A stretch of 38,424 nt of DNA from Vulcanimicrobiota bacterium (GTDB lineage Bacteria > Vulcanimicrobiota > Vulcanimicrobiia > Vulcanimicrobiales > Vulcanimicrobiaceae): the NCBI GenBank assembly GCA_019233415.1, contig JAFAMK010000192.1, positions 1 to 38,424 of the forward strand. The letters run 5' to 3'. The notes beneath the pieces are model-generated. The model was not told the origin of the DNA. It saw nothing but the letters and a program-made list of their open reading frames with translations, and did not search any database. The position numbers and the translations under genes are program-made. Below are positions 18,468 to 29,770 of the stretch, one piece after another (the stretch's first letter is position 1; every line of letters begins with the position of its first letter).

Positions 18468-20450
18468 ATGATGAGGCTGGTCCGCATTTTGGCGGTCGCC
18501 GCATGCGCGGCGACCGTCGCCGCGTGCTCGTCGTCGCTGCATGCGACGACCGCGCCGGGCACGCCGCCGACCGCCGCGGGCGCGCCGCGCGGTACCAGCG
18601 GGACGACGATGAATGCCGGGCAGTACCCGCACGCGGTCCTCGCCGACGGGCCGGTCGCGTACTACCGCCTCGGCGACACCGGCGCGATGGTCGCCGACAG
18701 CACCGGGAACGGGCTCACCGGAAGCGTCAGCACGTCCGGCTTGACCGAAGGCTCGCTGCCGATGATCGCCGGCGACGCCGAGACGGGGATTCGGTTTCGC
18801 GGCGTCTCCGCCGGACACGTCACCGTCCCGCGCAACGCCATGCTCGAGCCGGCGAACGCGCTGACGCTCGAAGCGTGGGTGAAGCTGGCGCCGCCGAGCC
18901 CGACGGTCGATCAAGGTCTCGCGCTGTACGGCGTCAACGGTTCGTCCACGCCGTACACGGGCTACGGCATCAAGTACACGATGGACCGGTTCGTCTTCAA
19001 GCTCGCCTTGCCGAGCGGGATCGTGCGCGTGCAGCCCAGCTCCGGGCTCGGCGTGCACATCAGCGGCGGCGTCCCGTACCATCTCGTCGCGACGTACGAC
19101 GGGATGAACGCGAAGCTGTACGTGAACGGACAGCTCGTCGGTTCCCAGCCGGCGAGCGGCGCGATCGTCTACGACAGGACGAACATGTTCGGCCTCGTGC
19201 TCGGGAACAACGCGTTCGGCGGAACTCCGGCCAACGCCGCGATGCAGGAGGTCGCAATTTACCCGATGGCGCTCAGCGCGGCTCGGGTCGCGGCGCACTT
19301 CGGGATCGGCGCCCCCGCGCCGGCGCCGACCGCACCGCCGCAGCTGACCGTACCCCCCGGCTTCCGCGTCGAGGCGATCGCGAACGTCGGCAACGCGCGC
19401 GAACTCGCCGCCGCGCCGAACGGCGATCTCCTCGTCGGAACCGGCGGCGCACAGGTCTGGGTGATCCCGAACGCCGAGGGCCCCGCCCTTCCGCTCCCGC
19501 CGACGATCCTGGTGAACCTGCCGATCCCGCCGTCGGGCGGCGTCGCGCAGAGCGCCGCGGTCGGGCCGAACGATACGCTCTACGTCGCGACGAACAAGGC
19601 GGTGTTCAAGGTTCCGTACATCCCCGGCGAGACGCTCGAGACGAGCTGGACGCAGATCGCGTCGGTGCGGACCGGTCCCGTCGCGCCGAACAGCGACGGC
19701 GACGTGCACATCACCTCGTCGGTCGCGGTCGGCACGAACACCGTCTACGTCGGCGTCGGCTCGTCGTGCAACGCCTGCACCGAGGCCGACCCGACGCGCG
19801 CGACGATCCAGTCGATGGGGCTCAACGGCGAGAACATGGCGACGCTGGCCCGCCGCATCCGCAACCCGATCGCGCTCGCGGTCAACCCGGCGACGGGAAC
19901 GCTGTGGGCCGGCGGCGCGGGCCAGGACAACCTCCCGTGGGGCCACCCGTACGAGTACTTCGACGCGGTGACGCTGCAGGGGACGCCGCCGATCGACTAC
20001 GGCTGGCCGGCCTGCGAGGAGAACCACCACGCGTACGTGGCCGGCTCCGACTGCTCGATGCAGGCGGTTCCGCGCGTCGAGTTCCCGGCCTACTCGACGC
20101 TCCTCGGCGCCGTCTTCTACCCGGCGAACCAGATGGGGCAGTACACCTTCCCGCCCGCGTACCGCGGCGGCGCGTTTATCTCGATGCACGGTTCGTGGCA
20201 CGCGCTCAACGGCGTCCCGGTCGACGCGCCGCACGTCGCGTACGTTCCGATGAACGGCGACGTCCCGGTGACGCCGGTGAACTGGAACGACCCGACCGCG
20301 CAGTGGAGCGAGTTCTTCACCGGCTTCCAGGACGCGAGCGGGAACCGCATCGGCCGCACCGCGGGGATCGCGGTCGGCGTGAGCGGGAGCCTGTTCGTCG
20401 CCGACAACCAGACCGGGACCATCTACCGCATCCGCCCCACCGGGACGTAG
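18468..20450 (+). CDS. Lipoprotein with LamG-like domain and sorbosone dehydrogenase-like beta-propeller
   Basis: MMRLVRILAVAACAATVAACSSS lipobox; AVLADGPVAYYRLGDTGAMVADSTGNGLTG...LTLEAWVKL (LamG-like); PPGFRVEAIANVGNARELAAAPNGDLLVGT...RIRNPIALAVNPATGTLWAGGAGQDNLP. Confidence 0.87.
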   Translation: MMRLVRILAVAACAATVAACSSSLHATTAPGTPPTAAGAPRGTSGTTMNAGQYPHAVLADGPVAYYRLGDTGAMVADSTGNGLTGSVSTSGLTEGSLPMIAGDAETGIRFRGVSAGHVTVPRNAMLEPANALTLEAWVKLAPPSPTVDQGLALYGVNGSSTPYTGYGIKYTMDRFVFKLALPSGIVRVQPSSGLGVHISGGVPYHLVATYDGMNAKLYVNGQLVGSQPASGAIVYDRTNMFGLVLGNNAFGGTPANAAMQEVAIYPMALSAARVAAHFGIGAPAPAPTAPPQLTVPPGFRVEAIANVGNARELAAAPNGDLLVGTGGAQVWVIPNAEGPALPLPPTILVNLPIPPSGGVAQSAAVGPNDTLYVATNKAVFKVPYIPGETLETSWTQIASVRTGPVAPNSDGDVHITSSVAVGTNTVYVGVGSSCNACTEADPTRATIQSMGLNGENMATLARRIRNPIALAVNPATGTLWAGGAGQDNLPWGHPYEYFDAVTLQGTPPIDYGWPACEENHHAYVAGSDCSMQAVPRVEFPAYSTLLGAVFYPANQMGQYTFPPAYRGGAFISMHGSWHALNGVPVDAPHVAYVPMNGDVPVTPVNWNDPTAQWSEFFTGFQDASGNRIGRTAGIAVGVSGSLFVADNQTGTIYRIRPTGT

Positions 20451-20458
20451 GCGGCGCG

Positions 20459-21211
20459 CTACTTCTTCGCGGGTGCCGGCGCGGGCGGGGCGGCTTCGAC
20501 GTAGTCGCCGACGCGCGGCGTTCCCGCGCCGGTGACGCTCGCGCGCACGTACTTGCCGCCGACGTCGAGCACGACCAGCTCGATCGGCGCGTGCGTGTGC
20601 GCGTCGCCGTCGGCGAAGTCGCGCAAGACCTGGCTGATCGAGAACCCGCCGCCGCTTTCGAGCAAGACGACGCCGCCGTCGATGCTGACGACGCGCGCGA
20701 CCGCGGCGAGCAGCAGCGGATCGCGCGCCAGGTCGGCGCGCACCGACCGGTCCCACGTGCGCTCGGCGTTCGGCTCGAAGTCGCCGCGGTCGGCGTCGGA
20801 GAGCGGATCGCTCTGCAGTCGCACGGTCTTCGCCGGTGAGACGAGCCCGGTCACGCAGTTGCGCACGGTGAAGCGCGCCAGCGCGTACGCGCGGTCGGGC
20901 TCCTGCGCGAGCCCCGGCAAGCGCGGCGCGCGCTCGAACGAGGCGAAGACGGCGTAGAGCGCGTGCGCGGCGCGGCAGCGGTCGCTCTCGGGCAGCGCGG
21001 TCCCGTCCTCGGCGGTGCTCGACCGCGCGCCGACGTAGTCGACGACGATCCGGCGCCAGAGCGCGGCCGGCATCGTCTGCTGCGCGTCCTCGACGACGTC
21101 GGTCACGATCAGGACGCTGACCGGCAGTTTCGGCCGCGACGCGGCGGCGGCCGGGGCGGTGACCGAGAGGGTCGCCACCAGGGCGGCCAGGAGGGTCGGG
21201 AGCGAGCGCAC
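20459..21211 (-). CDS. Secreted hypothetical protein
   Basis: VRSLPTLLAALVATLSVTAPAAAA signal peptide then SRPKLPVSVLIVTDVVEDAQQTMPAALWRRIVVDYVGA; family not recognised. Confidence 0.7.
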   Translation of the reverse strand: MRSLPTLLAALVATLSVTAPAAAASRPKLPVSVLIVTDVVEDAQQTMPAALWRRIVVDYVGARSSTAEDGTALPESDRCRAAHALYAVFASFERAPRLPGLAQEPDRAYALARFTVRNCVTGLVSPAKTVRLQSDPLSDADRGDFEPNAERTWDRSVRADLARDPLLLAAVARVVSIDGGVVLLESGGGFSISQVLRDFADGDAHTHAPIELVVLDVGGKYVRASVTGAGTPRVGDYVEAAPPAPAPAKK

Positions 21212-21270
21212 GCCGCGTCCTTCCGGGCCGAAACCGCCGCTCCTACGGCCGGGTCGAAGCGCTCGGAGGT

Positions 21271-21618
21271 ATGAATCCAAAAGACATGAGCGCACTCCCC
21301 GACGTCACGCAGAGCACCTTCCCGACCCAGGTGCTCGGGTCCGACAAGCCCGTCCTGGTCGATTTCTGGGCCCCGTGGTGCGGCCCGTGCAAGATGCTCT
21401 CGCCGGTCGTCGAGAAGGTCGCCGCGAAGCTCGGCGGCCAGATCAGCTTCGTCAAGCTGAACACCGACGAGAACCCGTCGATCGCCGGCCAGTACGGCGT
21501 CTCGGGGATTCCGTGCCTGATCCTGTTCAAGGGCGGCCTGGCCGTGGACCGGATCGTCGGCTTCGTCCCCGAGCGCGACATCGTGTCGATGCTCGACAAG
21601 CATCTCCTCGCGGCGTAA
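21271..21618 (+). CDS. trxA: Thioredoxin
   Basis: PVLVDFWAPWCGPCKMLSPVVEKVAAKLGGQISFVKLNTDENPSIAGQYGVSGIPCLILFKGG. Confidence 0.96.
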   Translation: MNPKDMSALPDVTQSTFPTQVLGSDKPVLVDFWAPWCGPCKMLSPVVEKVAAKLGGQISFVKLNTDENPSIAGQYGVSGIPCLILFKGGLAVDRIVGFVPERDIVSMLDKHLLAA

Positions 21619-21634
21619 CGCCCGCGTAACCTAG

Positions 21635-21676
21635 CCGCCGCGACGGAGAGTTCGCGGCGGCGCGCGAAATCGCGCG
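21635..21676 (+). promoter_or_regulatory. Two adjacent hairpins between trxA and the SelB-C-like gene
   Basis: CCGCCGCGA-CGGAGAGT-TCGCGGCGG (9 bp) and CGCGCG-AAAT-CGCGCG, ending 3 nt before the ATG at 21680. Confidence 0.5.
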
Positions 21677-21679
21677 TCG

Positions 21680-22300
21680 ATGCACGACGAGAGGGCAGCC
21701 TCCGACGTCGACGCGCTTTCCACGCGCATCCTCGTGGCGCTCGCGCGCCACGAGGCCGAGGCGCCGTGGATGCTCGGCGCGACCTCGCTCGCGCTCGCGC
21801 GCGCGCTCGGCACGGACGAGGCGCTGCTGATTCGCGTGCTCGCCGGCGAGGTCGACGAGGGCCGGATCGCCGCGCAGGCCGGCTACTACGCGACGCTTGG
21901 GCATCGCCCGCAGCTCTCGGACGAGCAGCGTGCCTTCTTCGAACGGGCCGTTCCGGTCGATCCCACGCTGCCGCTCGTCCCCGCCGCGCTCGACGCCGTC
22001 GTCGGCGAGCTGCGCCGAACGAAGACGCCGGGGCTCGCGCAGGCGTTCGACATGCTCGTCGCGACCGGCGCGCTGGTCAAGGTCGGCGCCGACGTCTACC
22101 GCGGCGAGCAGGTCGACGAGATTCGTGCGCGGCTCGAAGCGGCGATCCGGCGCGACGGCCCGATCACGATGGCGCGCTTCCGCGACGCGGTCGGTACGTC
22201 GCGCAAGTACGCGGTTCCGCTGATGGAGTGGTTCGACGCGACCGGTGTGACCGTGCGGGACGGGGACGTGCGGGCGCTTCGGCAGAATGCCGCGTCGTGA
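21680..22300 (+). CDS. Stand-alone SelB C-terminal winged-helix-like protein
   Basis: C-terminus RLEAAIRRDGPITMARFRDAVGTSRKYAVPLMEWFDATGVTVRDGDVRAL resembles the terminal winged helix of SelB; no GTPase domain. Confidence 0.8.
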   Translation: MHDERAASDVDALSTRILVALARHEAEAPWMLGATSLALARALGTDEALLIRVLAGEVDEGRIAAQAGYYATLGHRPQLSDEQRAFFERAVPVDPTLPLVPAALDAVVGELRRTKTPGLAQAFDMLVATGALVKVGADVYRGEQVDEIRARLEAAIRRDGPITMARFRDAVGTSRKYAVPLMEWFDATGVTVRDGDVRALRQNAAS

Positions 22301-25259
22301 GAACGGGGGGAACCCGTTGACCGTGCCGATTCTCGACGGCGAGCTGCGCGCGTTCTTGGAGACGCTTCCGCAGATCGTATGGCGAACCACGCCCGACGGG
22401 CGCAACGACTACTTCAACGGCGTCTGGTACGAGTACACGGGGCTGACGCCGGAGGCCTCGATGGGCGCGCGCTGGTCGGACAGCGTCCATCCCGACGACC
22501 GGGCGCGCGCGGTCGCGGCCTGGACGGCGGCGACGAACGAAGAAGGCCCGTACGAGATCGAGTTCCGGCTGCGCGCGCGCGACGGTTCGTACCGCTGGTT
22601 CCTCACGCGCGCGACGCCGCTGCGCGATGCGAGCGGCGCGATCGCGCACTGGTACGGAACGTCGACCGACATCGACGCGCAGAAGCGCAGTGAGGACCAG
22701 TTCCGCGCGATCGCCGAGGCGATTCCGCAGATGGTCTTCACCGCGCTGCCGAACGGCCGCATCGACTACGCGAACTCGCAGGTGTACGACTACACCGGCT
22801 CGCCGCGCGGCGACTTCGCCGCCTGGGCGTGGGACGAGGTCGTGCACCCGGACGACTTCACCGACGCGTTCGACATGTGGCGGCGCGCGGTTGCGACCGG
22901 TGAACCGTTCGAGGGCGAGGTGCGGCTGCAGCGCCGCGACGGGAGCTACCGCTGGTTCATCGTCCGCGCAAGCGCGGTGCGCGACCCGGCGAACGGTGAC
23001 GTCACGCGCTGGTTCGGCACCTGCACCGACGTCGACGACTTGCACGGCGCCGCCGACCGCGACGCGTTCCTCGCCGGCGCCGACGAGCTGTTCGCGGTCG
23101 AGCTCGACAGCGGCGCGATCTTGCGCGCGGTCTCGCGCGCCGCGGTGCAGTCGTTCGCCGACTTCGTGCTGCTCGATCTCGCCGACGAGGGCGGCCGGCT
23201 CGTACGCGCGGTCGTCGAGCACCGCGACCCGCGCCGGCGCGGGCCGTTCCAGCGCTCGATCGGGTCGTACACGCCGGTCGACCATCCGGTCCACCCGATC
23301 GCCGCGGCGTGGCGCAGCGGCGAAGGCGTCCTCGTGCCGCGGATCGACGAATCGTGGTGGGTGCGCGCGGCGGCCGACGAGGCGCACCTCACGCGCATGC
23401 GCACCGAAGGACTCTCGTCGCTGATCACGGTCGTCATCGTTTCGCACGGGCGGCGCTACGGCGTGCTGACGTTCTGCCGCAACCGCAACGCGCACCCGTA
23501 CGGCGACGCCGACCTCGCGACCGCGGAAGAACTGGCGCGCCGGATCGGCGCCGCGCTCGAAAACGCGCGCCTCTATCAGGAAGCGCGCGTCGCGGTCGAG
23601 ACGCAGCGGCGCATCGCGGAGCGCGAGGCGTTCTACGCGCGGCTGGGCGAATCGCTCGCGGAGACGCTCGACCTGCGCGAGACGCTCGAGGCCGCGACGC
23701 GTCTGTTGGTCCCGCTGTTCGCCGACTGGGCGGTGGTGAACTTGATCGACGAGGACGACGCGCTGTTCCTCGCCGCTTCGCACCACCGCGACGCCGACTT
23801 GGACAAGCGCACGAGCACGCTGCTCGACCTGCGCTACCTCGCCACCGACGCCGGCGGCGGTTCGCCGGCGGTCGTGCGCACGAAGCGACCGCTGCTGTAC
23901 GAGCACCTCCCCGAAGGCGGGATCGGCGCGGTGACCGGTCCCTACCGCGAGGCGATTCGCTCGCTCGGCGTCGTCTCGGCGGTGATCGTGCCGATCGCGT
24001 TCGGCGGCGCGGTGCGCGGGACGGTCGCGATCATGTACGACCGCACCTCGGGGCGGCACTACTCGGCCGACGACCTGCCGTTCTTCGTCGAGGTCGCGCG
24101 CCGGCTCTCGCCGGCGATCGGGAACGCGGAGGCGTACGAGCGCGAGCGGCGCGTCGCGCGCACGTTCCAAGCCGCCGCGCTGACGACGGAGCTGCCGCGC
24201 GTCCCCGGCACCTCGTTCGACGCGCTGTACGAAGCCGGCCGCAGCGAGGCGCTGATCGGCGGCGACTGGTACGACGCGTTCCGCGTCGCCGACGGCCGGA
24301 TCGTCATGTCGGTCGGCGACGTCGCAGGCAGCGGGCTCGACGCGGCGGCGACGATGGCGGCGATTCGGCAGAGCTTGCGCGGCGCGGCGGCGATCAACCC
24401 CGACCCGTCGGTAATGCTCGACGCCGCCGACAAGGTGCTGCGCTCGCAGGTGCCCGACACGTTCGTGACCGCGTGGGTCGGCGTGATCGATCCGGTGTGG
24501 GCGACGCTCGCGTGCGCCGGCGCCGGGCATCCGCCGCCGCTGCACCGCAACGTGCTGTACGAGGTCGAGCAGCTTCCCGGCGGCGGGCTCCCGCTCGGTC
24601 TGCGCGAGCGCGGCCAGGACGTCACGCGCTCGTTCGAGATCGAACCGGACACGACGGTGCTGCTCTACACCGACGGCCTCGTCGAAGCGGGGCGCGACTT
24701 GATCGCAGGCGAGGCCGCGCTCGCCGCGGCGCTGCGCGAGGCCGACCTGCAGGCCGCGCCGGCGCAGGCGATCCACGAAGCGGTTCTCGACGGGCGCGGC
24801 GCGAGCGACGACGTCGCGCTACTCGTCGTCGCGTTCCGCCGCTCGCTGGTCGACGTCGGCGGTGACCGCGGTGCGCTGCGCTGGACGTTCGCGGTCGACG
24901 ACGGAACGGCCGCCGGCGCGGCGCGCCACGCGATGGTCGACGCGCTCGAGCGGCGCGGCGTCGGCGAGACCGACCGGACCGTCGCGGAGCTGGTCTACGC
25001 GGAGCTGGTCGGGAACGCGAAGCGCTACGCGCCCGGCGCGGTCGACGTCGCACTCGACCTCAGCGGCGAGTACGCCGTCCTGCACGTGCTCGACCGCGGC
25101 AGCGGCTTTCAGCACAATGCCCGCCTCCCGGCCGACGCGCTCGCCGAGAGCGGCCGCGGCCTCTTCATCGTCGCCTCGATCGTCGAGGAGTTCGCCGTCA
25201 CCCGCGGCATTCGCGCCGGTGCCCACGCCCGCGCCGTCCTGAAAGGCCGCCTCGGGTAG
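22287..25259 (+). CDS. PAS-PAS-GAF-GAF-SpoIIE phosphatase-HATPase regulatory protein
   Basis: Two PAS repeats (VHPDD, DGSYRWF, STDIDAQKR), two GAF-like regions, GGDWYDAFRVADGRIVMSVGDVAGSGLDAAATMAAIRQSLR, C-terminal ATPase (ELVGNAKRYAPG, DRGSGF, SGRGLFIV). True start may be TTG 22317 or GTG 22323. Confidence 0.92.
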   Translation: MPRRENGGNPLTVPILDGELRAFLETLPQIVWRTTPDGRNDYFNGVWYEYTGLTPEASMGARWSDSVHPDDRARAVAAWTAATNEEGPYEIEFRLRARDGSYRWFLTRATPLRDASGAIAHWYGTSTDIDAQKRSEDQFRAIAEAIPQMVFTALPNGRIDYANSQVYDYTGSPRGDFAAWAWDEVVHPDDFTDAFDMWRRAVATGEPFEGEVRLQRRDGSYRWFIVRASAVRDPANGDVTRWFGTCTDVDDLHGAADRDAFLAGADELFAVELDSGAILRAVSRAAVQSFADFVLLDLADEGGRLVRAVVEHRDPRRRGPFQRSIGSYTPVDHPVHPIAAAWRSGEGVLVPRIDESWWVRAAADEAHLTRMRTEGLSSLITVVIVSHGRRYGVLTFCRNRNAHPYGDADLATAEELARRIGAALENARLYQEARVAVETQRRIAEREAFYARLGESLAETLDLRETLEAATRLLVPLFADWAVVNLIDEDDALFLAASHHRDADLDKRTSTLLDLRYLATDAGGGSPAVVRTKRPLLYEHLPEGGIGAVTGPYREAIRSLGVVSAVIVPIAFGGAVRGTVAIMYDRTSGRHYSADDLPFFVEVARRLSPAIGNAEAYERERRVARTFQAAALTTELPRVPGTSFDALYEAGRSEALIGGDWYDAFRVADGRIVMSVGDVAGSGLDAAATMAAIRQSLRGAAAINPDPSVMLDAADKVLRSQVPDTFVTAWVGVIDPVWATLACAGAGHPPPLHRNVLYEVEQLPGGGLPLGLRERGQDVTRSFEIEPDTTVLLYTDGLVEAGRDLIAGEAALAAALREADLQAAPAQAIHEAVLDGRGASDDVALLVVAFRRSLVDVGGDRGALRWTFAVDDGTAAGAARHAMVDALERRGVGETDRTVAELVYAELVGNAKRYAPGAVDVALDLSGEYAVLHVLDRGSGFQHNARLPADALAESGRGLFIVASIVEEFAVTRGIRAGAHARAVLKGRLG

Positions 25260-25283
25260 GAAGGATCGAGCGGCGCCGCGGTA

Positions 25284-25299
25284 GGATTGTATACAATCC
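25284..25299. promoter_or_regulatory. Perfect 16-bp palindrome, candidate GntR-family operator
   Basis: GGATTGTATACAATCC, 16 nt before the mutase ATG. Confidence 0.7.
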
Positions 25300-25315
25300 G
25301 ATCCGGAGGTTGCCC

Positions 25316-26988
<1,673 letters not shown>

Positions 26989-26992
<4 letters not shown>

Positions 26993-27912
26993 TCGCGCAC
27001 CGCGTGCAGCGCGACCTCGCGCGCGCGATCTCGGCGGTCGAGAACGGCCACACCGACGTCCGCGGCGCGCTGGCGCAGTTCGCGGCGCTCGGCCACGCGC
27101 AGCGAAACGGTGCGCGCGCCGACGTCATCGGGATCACCGGGCCGCCCGGCGCAGGAAAATCCACGCTGGTCGACCGCCTTATCGAGGGCTTTCGCGCGAA
27201 CGGCGAGACGGTCGCGGTGATCGCGGTCGACCCGTCGTCGCCGTTCACGCACGGCGCGGTGCTCGGCGACCGCGTGCGCATGCAGCGCCACGCCGGCGAC
27301 CGCGGGGTCTTCATTCGCAGCATGGCCTCGCGCACGGCGGGCGGCGGGCTCGCCCCGGCGACGCGCGACGCGGTGCGGCTCGCCGACGCGGCGGGGTTCG
27401 ACGTCGTCATCGTCGAGACGGTCGGCGTCGGCCAAGTCGAGCTGGAGATCGTCGCGGTCGCCGACGTCATCGTCGTCGTGACGGTTCCCGCGCTCGGCGA
27501 CAGCGTGCAGACGATCAAGGCCGGGCTGACGGAGATCGCGGACATGTTCGTCGTCAACATGGCCGACCGGCCCGGCGCGAACGCGACCGCGCTCGACCTC
27601 AAACACATGGTGCGCGAGGGCGCGCGCGAGATCCCCGTCCTGCAGACGGTCGCGCAGGACGGGACCGGCCTTCCGGCGCTGCTCGACGCGCTCGCGGCGA
27701 AGCGCGGCGCCGGCGACTCGAACGCGGTCCGCGCCGTGCGCTTCGAGGTCGTGCGCCGCGCGCGCGACGCGGCCGTGCGCGCCGCGCTGGCGGCGCTCGA
27801 CTCGGACGACGCGTCCGCGGTCCTCGACGGCCTGCGCGACCATACGATCTCCCGCAACGACGCGGTCGATGCGCTGCTCGCGATCCTCGGAGGACCGGCC
27901 CATGCCCATTAA
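26989..27912 (+). CDS. MeaB/ArgK-family GTPase, mutase chaperone
   Basis: [52 protein letters not shown]...[18 protein letters not shown] start overlaps the mutase TGA. Confidence 0.94.
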
Positions 27913-28327
27913 AGTGCTCGTCGCCAAGCCCGGGCTCGACGGCCACGACCGTGGCGCGAAGATCGTCGCGCGCGCACTGCGCGACGCGGGGATGGAGGTC
28001 GTCTACACCGGCCTGCACCAGACGCCGGAGATGATCGTGAACGCCGCGATCCAGGAAGACGTCGACGTGGTCGGCGTGAGCATCCTCTCGGGCGCGCACA
28101 TGACGGTCTTCCCGAAGATCATGGACCTGCTGCACGAGCGGGAGGTCGACGACATCGTCGTCGTCGCCGGCGGCGTGATCCAGGAGAACGACGTGCCGAA
28201 GCTGCGCGCGCTCGGCGTGCGCGAGGTCTTCAACGCGGAGGCTTCGACGCAGGACCTGATCGAGGGGATCGAGCGGATCGTCGCCGCGCACGGGCGCGAC
28301 GCGGCGCGCCGCGCGGCGCAGGCATGA
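27902..28327 (+). CDS. hcmB: B12-binding small subunit of acyl-CoA mutase
   Basis: [37 protein letters not shown] with DxHxx[20 protein letters not shown]. Confidence 0.88.
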   Translation: MPIKVLVAKPGLDGHDRGAKIVARALRDAGMEVVYTGLHQTPEMIVNAAIQEDVDVVGVSILSGAHMTVFPKIMDLLHEREVDDIVVVAGGVIQENDVPKLRALGVREVFNAEASTQDLIEGIERIVAAHGRDAARRAAQA

Positions 28328-29721
28328 TCGCCTCGCCGGCCGCCGCGTGGCCGCCGGTCTACGACCCGGCATACCGCCCGCGCGACGACCAACCGTACTG
28401 GGACCGCGCGCGCGAGACGATGTCGGCCGACGAGCGCGCCGCGCACATCTTGCAGAAGGTTCAGGCGCTGATGGCGTGGGCGTGGGAGCGCGCGCCGTTC
28501 TATCGCGCGCATTGGCGCATGGCGGGGCTCGAGCCCGGCGACGTGCGATCGCTCGACGACTTCGCGCGCGTCCCGACGATCAGCAAGGCCGATCTGCGCG
28601 CCGATCAAGCCGTCCACCCGCCGTTCGGCTCGTACCTGTGCGTCGAACCGCACGAGGTCGCGCGCGTGCACGGCACGTCGGGCACGAGCGGCCGTCCGAC
28701 CGCGTTCGCCTGGACGCGCGACGACTACGCGCGGATCGCCGAGGCGCATGCGCGGATCATGTGGAGCTTCGGGCTGCGCCCGAGCGACCTCGTCTTCGTC
28801 GGCTCGATCTTCTCGCTGTATGTCGGCTCGTGGGGAACGCTTGCGGGCGTCGAGCGGCTCGGTGCGGCGAGCTTTCCGTTCGGTGCCGGCGTTCCGGGTA
28901 TGACGCTGCAGGCGCTCTCGTGGATGCAGCAGATGCGCCCGAGCGCGTTCTACGGGACGCCCTCGTACGCGTTGCGGCTCGCGGAGACCGCGCGCGCGGA
29001 GGGGATCGACCCGCAGGGGCTCGGCCTGCGGCTGATGTTCTTCTCCGGCGAGCCCGGCGCCGGCATCCCCGCGATGAAGCAGTTGATCCAAGAGACATTT
29101 GGCGCCGCGTGCATCGATACCGGCAGCATGGGCGAGGTCACCCCATGGATGAACGTCGCCGAGTGCGCGCACCGCACCGGGATGCACCTGTGGCAAGACC
29201 TCGTGTATGCCGAGCTGCTCGACCCGCAGACGCTGCGCCCGCTGCCGTTCGGCGCGACGGGGACGCCGGTCTACACGCAGCTCGAACGGCGCGGTCAGCC
29301 GATGATCCGTCTCGTCTCAGGCGACCTCGCCGAATGGACCGACGCGCCGTGCCCGTGCGGGCGCACGTACCCACGCTTCCCGCGCGGGATCGTCGGCCGC
29401 ATCGACGACATGCTCGTCATCCGCGGCGAGAACATCTATCCTAGCGCGGTCGAAGAGGTGCTGCGCGCGTTCGCCGAGGTCGGGACCGAGTTCGAGATCG
29501 TCGTGACGCGCCCGCGCGCGCTCGACGAGCTGACCGTGCGCGCCGAACTGGTCGCGCCGTGCGACGAGGACGCGCTGCGCGAACGGATCGTCGCGCGGAT
29601 GAAGCGCCAGCTCGGGATTCGTCCGGAGATCGCGTTCGCGCCGGCCGGGACGCTGGCGCGCACCGACCTCAAGTCGCGCCGCGTCCGCGACGAGCGCGAT
29701 CACATCGCGCCGACCGCATAG
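28324..29721 (+). CDS. PaaK-like acyl-CoA ligase, candidate 2-hydroxyisobutyrate-CoA ligase
   Basis: [79 protein letters not shown] overlap with hcmB. Confidence 0.9.
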   Translation: MIASPAAAWPPVYDPAYRPRDDQPYWDRARETMSADERAAHILQKVQALMAWAWERAPFYRAHWRMAGLEPGDVRSLDDFARVPTISKADLRADQAVHPPFGSYLCVEPHEVARVHGTSGTSGRPTAFAWTRDDYARIAEAHARIMWSFGLRPSDLVFVGSIFSLYVGSWGTLAGVERLGAASFPFGAGVPGMTLQALSWMQQMRPSAFYGTPSYALRLAETARAEGIDPQGLGLRLMFFSGEPGAGIPAMKQLIQETFGAACIDTGSMGEVTPWMNVAECAHRTGMHLWQDLVYAELLDPQTLRPLPFGATGTPVYTQLERRGQPMIRLVSGDLAEWTDAPCPCGRTYPRFPRGIVGRIDDMLVIRGENIYPSAVEEVLRAFAEVGTEFEIVVTRPRALDELTVRAELVAPCDEDALRERIVARMKRQLGIRPEIAFAPAGTLARTDLKSRRVRDERDHIAPTA

Positions 29722-29770
29722 GGGCGCCCGGAGAGCGTCCGGAAAGGGGCTGCGGCGCGAGCGCCACGCA

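Noticed and set aside
18312-20756. 814-aa minus and 778-aa plus ORFs over the LamG/propeller gene
   Set aside because: Alternate frames of one real gene; no family features.
21619-21676. bSECIS element for selenocysteine insertion in trxA
   Set aside because: trxA ends in TAA with no in-frame TGA before the hairpin, and its active site is ordinary WCGPC.
22164-24776. 870-aa minus-strand ORF opposite the SpoIIE protein
   Set aside because: GC-driven shadow ORF.
25261-25315. Cobalamin riboswitch upstream of the B12 enzyme operon
   Set aside because: Only about 56 nt between genes, too short, and no B12-box-like sequence; the palindrome explains the visible structure.
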